NCBI GenBank assembly: GCA_025174535.1
Contig: JALBUN010000021.1
Coordinates: 1 to 64,000 of the forward strand
Source of the DNA: Cantharellus purpuraceus
Taxonomy: Eukaryota; Basidiomycota; Agaricomycetes; Cantharellales; Hydnaceae
Reading direction: 5' to 3'
DNA length: 64,000 nt
Shown in pieces: positions 61,427-64,000 of the stretch (positions are counted from its first letter, which is position 1; every line of letters begins with the position of its first letter). The position numbers and the translations under genes were made by a program. The notes under the pieces are model-generated. The model had not been told where the DNA came from and ran no database searches. It saw only the letters and a program-made list of their open reading frames with translations.

Positions 61427-62877
61427 TGTTTTGGAACCCGCAAAATTATGGTGTTAGGGCAAACTCTAAATCACCACAATTCCGTGAATGAACAGCTGAG
61501 AAGAATATCAAATCCTACTGCAGCACAACTCCAGAAACAATTTAACGTTTGTACTTTGGTTACAATCCGTTGTAATGGTCAATGCAGACGATACGCAGGA
61601 AGGTAATACATTTCTTAGCAGTAGGGAATGAATAAGACTTCCAGAGTCTAGAGTTCACGGACGCTTAGGGGTCCAGATATTCCAAAAAGAGGGGAATGCA
61701 CTTAGAGGCTAGAGGAAGTAGGTGGATGAATCCGACCGTCCAACCAGTGACACTCTGAAGCAGGTAACAGCGATGTGTGAAGTAGTCTAGCAACTGCTTC
61801 ACACGAGTTCAAGATTCTAATGCTCTGCAAAGGCAGTACACACTAGTAACTTAAACAAGAGCACTAATGGCAGGACTATCGACAGACAATCTCACCCTGT
61901 AGATTCGTAGTCACGCGAGGTAGATACTACACTCACGCCCAAAGCAGGACAATCACTACTTCGAGTGCAATCGAATACAGTTACACAACTGTAAGCAACC
62001 CTTGAACTGGACAATCAACAGTTACTGAGATATAGAGGATGACACTGTATGTCACTCTAGTCACACTGATGTGCAAATGATGGGGTAGAAATGGTTATTT
62101 ATTCAGAGGCAGAATGGGCTCCTTTTATATTGTATTTACAGGAGCTGACTAATACTACTGGAAACTTCTACCTATTAATAGATGGAAACTACTGGAAGCT
62201 AGTGGAATATGTGAGAAGGGGTGGAAGTTTCCTAGCCAATGAGCTGCTTGATTTGCTCTGACTCATGGCATGAGTCATGGATGGAGTCATAGTGTGACTC
62301 AGAGCAGGAGTCATAGTATGAGTAATCACAGGAGTCATGGTATGAGTCATGGAAGGAGTCATAGCATGAGTCATGGCAGGAGTCATTGCATGAGTCACCA
62401 TTACTCAAATAACTCGGTCAATACTTCGTTTCCCAGGCTGATTAGCACAGCTATGGGTAGGCATGGCTTCTATTGAACTCTCCACTGAAAATGGAGTCAG
62501 GAGGTGCAGTGGTTGCGAAGATATTGAGCATTTACTGGCAGTGGTGACCAGATTGAGTCGGAGATTGAAATGAGTCATGTGATCGACAATGAGTCAGTTG
62601 TCCGGGTGACTCCGGCTGACTTTGAGGCTGCTGACATCTGCGAAGGTTTGTGGGTCCATGTGGGTCCCAAAACTTCGCCCAGCAGAACAATAAGTTTGTA
62701 GACTCATTTCTGCATGGAAAATTCCCAAAAAAATATGAAAAAATAGAGAATATTTGAATGGCCCTGAATCAAGAGAAAGCAGCAGATATATGCTGATATT
62801 TTAAGGCCATCAAGCGAAATTGTACAGTTTCGGGACTTTAAACAAGATCTTTTTAAGGGAAAACCAGTTCCCATACA
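61427..62877 (-). mobile_element. LTR-X copy H, complete solo LTR with target duplication
   Basis: 1451 bp in minus orientation (TGTTTTGGAACCCGC to CCAGTTCCCATACA), flanked by ggacc at 61422-61426 and 62878-62882. This copy defines the LTR-X ends. It carries a short degenerate set of TGAGTCA sites at about 62260-62395. Confidence 0.95.
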
Positions 62878-63076
62878 GGACCCTCTATTCATTGGCGACT
62901 CTAAAAAAAACATACCATACACCTTCCAAGGGCTCACCAGTAAAGTCACCTATGAGGGAGGGGAGATGATATTAGGAGCAGTTTTCAGCACAGATGATCC
63001 CATATCCCCCAGAGAGTTCACCATCCCACTTTATCCCAAGGCAGAGAAGAATCACCATCAACACTCATCATGGGCT

Positions 63077-63827
63077 TGTTACATCCTGTAACACCGAGTT
63101 CCAGTCTCTGGATTCCATCTCCACCTCCATCAACTCCACCTCCATCAACTCCACCTCCATCAACTCCACCTCCATCAACTCCACCTCCATCAACTCCACC
63201 TCCATCAACTCCACCTCCATCAACTCCACCTCCATCAACTCCACCTCCATCAACTCCACCTCCATCAACTCCACCTCCATCAACTCCACCTCCATCAACT
63301 CCACCTCCATCAACTCCAGACCCTGCCATTGTTCTCCTCATTAGTAGCCTTCTTCTTATGGGTTACAACAACCGTTATACTTTCTAATTGTTTAGTATTA
63401 GTTTGGACATGAGTCCAAACTCCAAACTCCTTTCCATGTTGTATTCCATTATTGTCTTATCACTTTTAGTTTTACCAGTCAATTCTCTACATACTTATAT
63501 AGGCTACTTCTTGTATGTTACAGTAGTTCGTATATCAACTAAGATTCCCCATCAGCTTCTTGGTTACTAGCTTCTTGACAAGTATCTTCTTGACAAGTCG
63601 AACTCCAGATCTTTGATCCAACTCCATACTCCGAACTCCAAAATATTGGACCGACAATTTGAGGGGGCGCAACACATAAGTTGAAGCCAAGTCCACTCAA
63701 TCCGACTCAATAGTTATTCGTCCCCATCTGTCTCCGGTTGAACTGGAACAGTAAAGTCCCATCCCCTTCCTCACTAGTATCTGAACACCAGCTACTCCTT
63801 TAAACTCTGAGTTTTCAGCACTTAACA
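63077..63827 (+). mobile_element. LTR-Y solo LTR (751 bp) with target duplication
   Basis: Starts TGTTACATCCTGTAAC and ends CAGCACTTAACA, flanked by gggct at 63072-63076 and 63828-63832. Same family as 47392-48000 but about 140 bp longer owing to its minisatellite. Confidence 0.95.
63119..63315 (+). repeat. 15-bp minisatellite inside LTR-Y, about 13 units
   Basis: Consensus tccacctccatcaac repeated almost perfectly. The LTR-Y copy at 47392 has three units. The array makes spurious open frames in several registers. Confidence 0.9.
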
Positions 63828-63932
63828 GGGCTCTACTTTGGCAGAGAGTGAGAAGGGACCTTGCAGAGTGCTTCAGGGTATGTCTCTGTTGAGATGGACA
63901 GGACGACAGTGCATATTGAGACAACATGCATT

Positions 63933-63945
63933 AAGAGGGGGGTGA
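63933..63945 (+). other. Polypurine tract before LTR-Z
   Basis: The purine-rich aagaggggggtga directly precedes the LTR start, as expected for the plus-strand primer of an LTR retrotransposon. Confidence 0.6.
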
Positions 63946-64000
63946 TGTCAGGGTTGAAATGAGTCATATTCTATTTTTAGTATTTTCTCTTGACGCCCCT
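63946..64000 (+). mobile_element. Start of an LTR-Z copy (runs off the window)
   Basis: TGTCAGGGTTGAAATGAGTC and what follows match the reverse complement of 10325-10397. It contains TGAGTCA within the first 20 bp. Confidence 0.7.

Larger units (their letters stand above)
61237..63892 (+). pseudogene. Small ORF (147 aa before insertion) split by two solo LTRs
   Basis: Coding parts are 61237-61426, 62883-63076 and 63833-63892. Leaving out LTR-X H and LTR-Y with one copy of each target duplication gives one continuous frame of 148 codons including the stop. The start is an ATG in a good context (cccaccatgcc), and a TATA box (tatataag) lies at 61170-61177. The product begins MPYQSESTPLRSLHSYPSIT and contains HFPFWHCNPSRC and YTFQGLTSKVTYEGGEM. 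No family is recognised and no membrane segment is evident. It is 40 bp upstream of a polypurine tract and LTR-Z, so it may be a sense-strand accessory ORF of the LTR-Z element. Confidence 0.5.

Noticed and set aside
63018..63344. Open frames of Pro-Ser-Thr-Pro, Val-Asp-Gly-Gly and similar repeats
   Set aside because: These come from the 15-bp LTR-Y minisatellite. The frame exists in several registers and is absent from the short LTR-Y copy.

Overview
The window looks like a transposon-rich chromosome segment of a basidiomycete fungus, most likely an Agaricomycete. The reasons are two intact eight-exon genes with short (about 50-60 nt) GT-AG introns and an agaric-type F-box-like N-terminus, chromodomain Ty3/gypsy elements, Ty1/copia and Helitron remnants, many solo LTRs with 5-bp target duplications, and CpG decay (CGA to TGA nonsense codons) confined to repeats. 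No bacterial features, rRNA, tRNA or CRISPR were seen.

Layout. 1-6445: a decayed Ty3/gypsy chromodomain element (family 1, copy 1, minus strand) whose 3' flank carries an antisense ORF. 6446-10824: LTR-X, a copia gag-protease remnant, an SNF2-helicase-like exon, LTR-Z and a second LTR-X piece. 10825-18215: mostly anonymous unique sequence with two diverged tandem-repeat zones. 18216-31500: a tandem segmental duplication (period about 6.7-6.9 kb), each unit with one intact F-box-like gene (517 and 572 aa). 32550-33514: a Helitron helicase fragment cut by a third gypsy-type element (33515-36640) that is tiled with short perfect stem-loops. 36641-52463: two family 1 gypsy copies tail to tail, each again with the antisense ORF, and with a stack of nested solo LTRs and a MITE. 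52464-60870: LTR-X copies around a second gypsy family (minus strand). 60871-64000: a small ORF split by two solo LTRs, then a polypurine tract and the start of an LTR-Z copy.

Main biology. (1) All three family 1 gypsy copies carry, between pol and the 3' LTR and on the opposite strand, an ORF for an acidic coiled-coil protein with a Cys cluster. It appears to be a retained antisense accessory gene. (2) LTR-X carries TGACTCA (Gcn4/AP-1-type bZIP) sites upstream of a TATA box, and one copy has amplified them to 29 perfect 12-bp repeats. (3) The 33.5-36.6 kb element holds over 20 perfect hairpins with arms of 7-12 bp, roughly ten times a rough random expectation.

Most element genes are broken. 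The only genes that look functional are the two F-box-like paralogues. All homology calls come from reading motifs by eye; no database search was possible.
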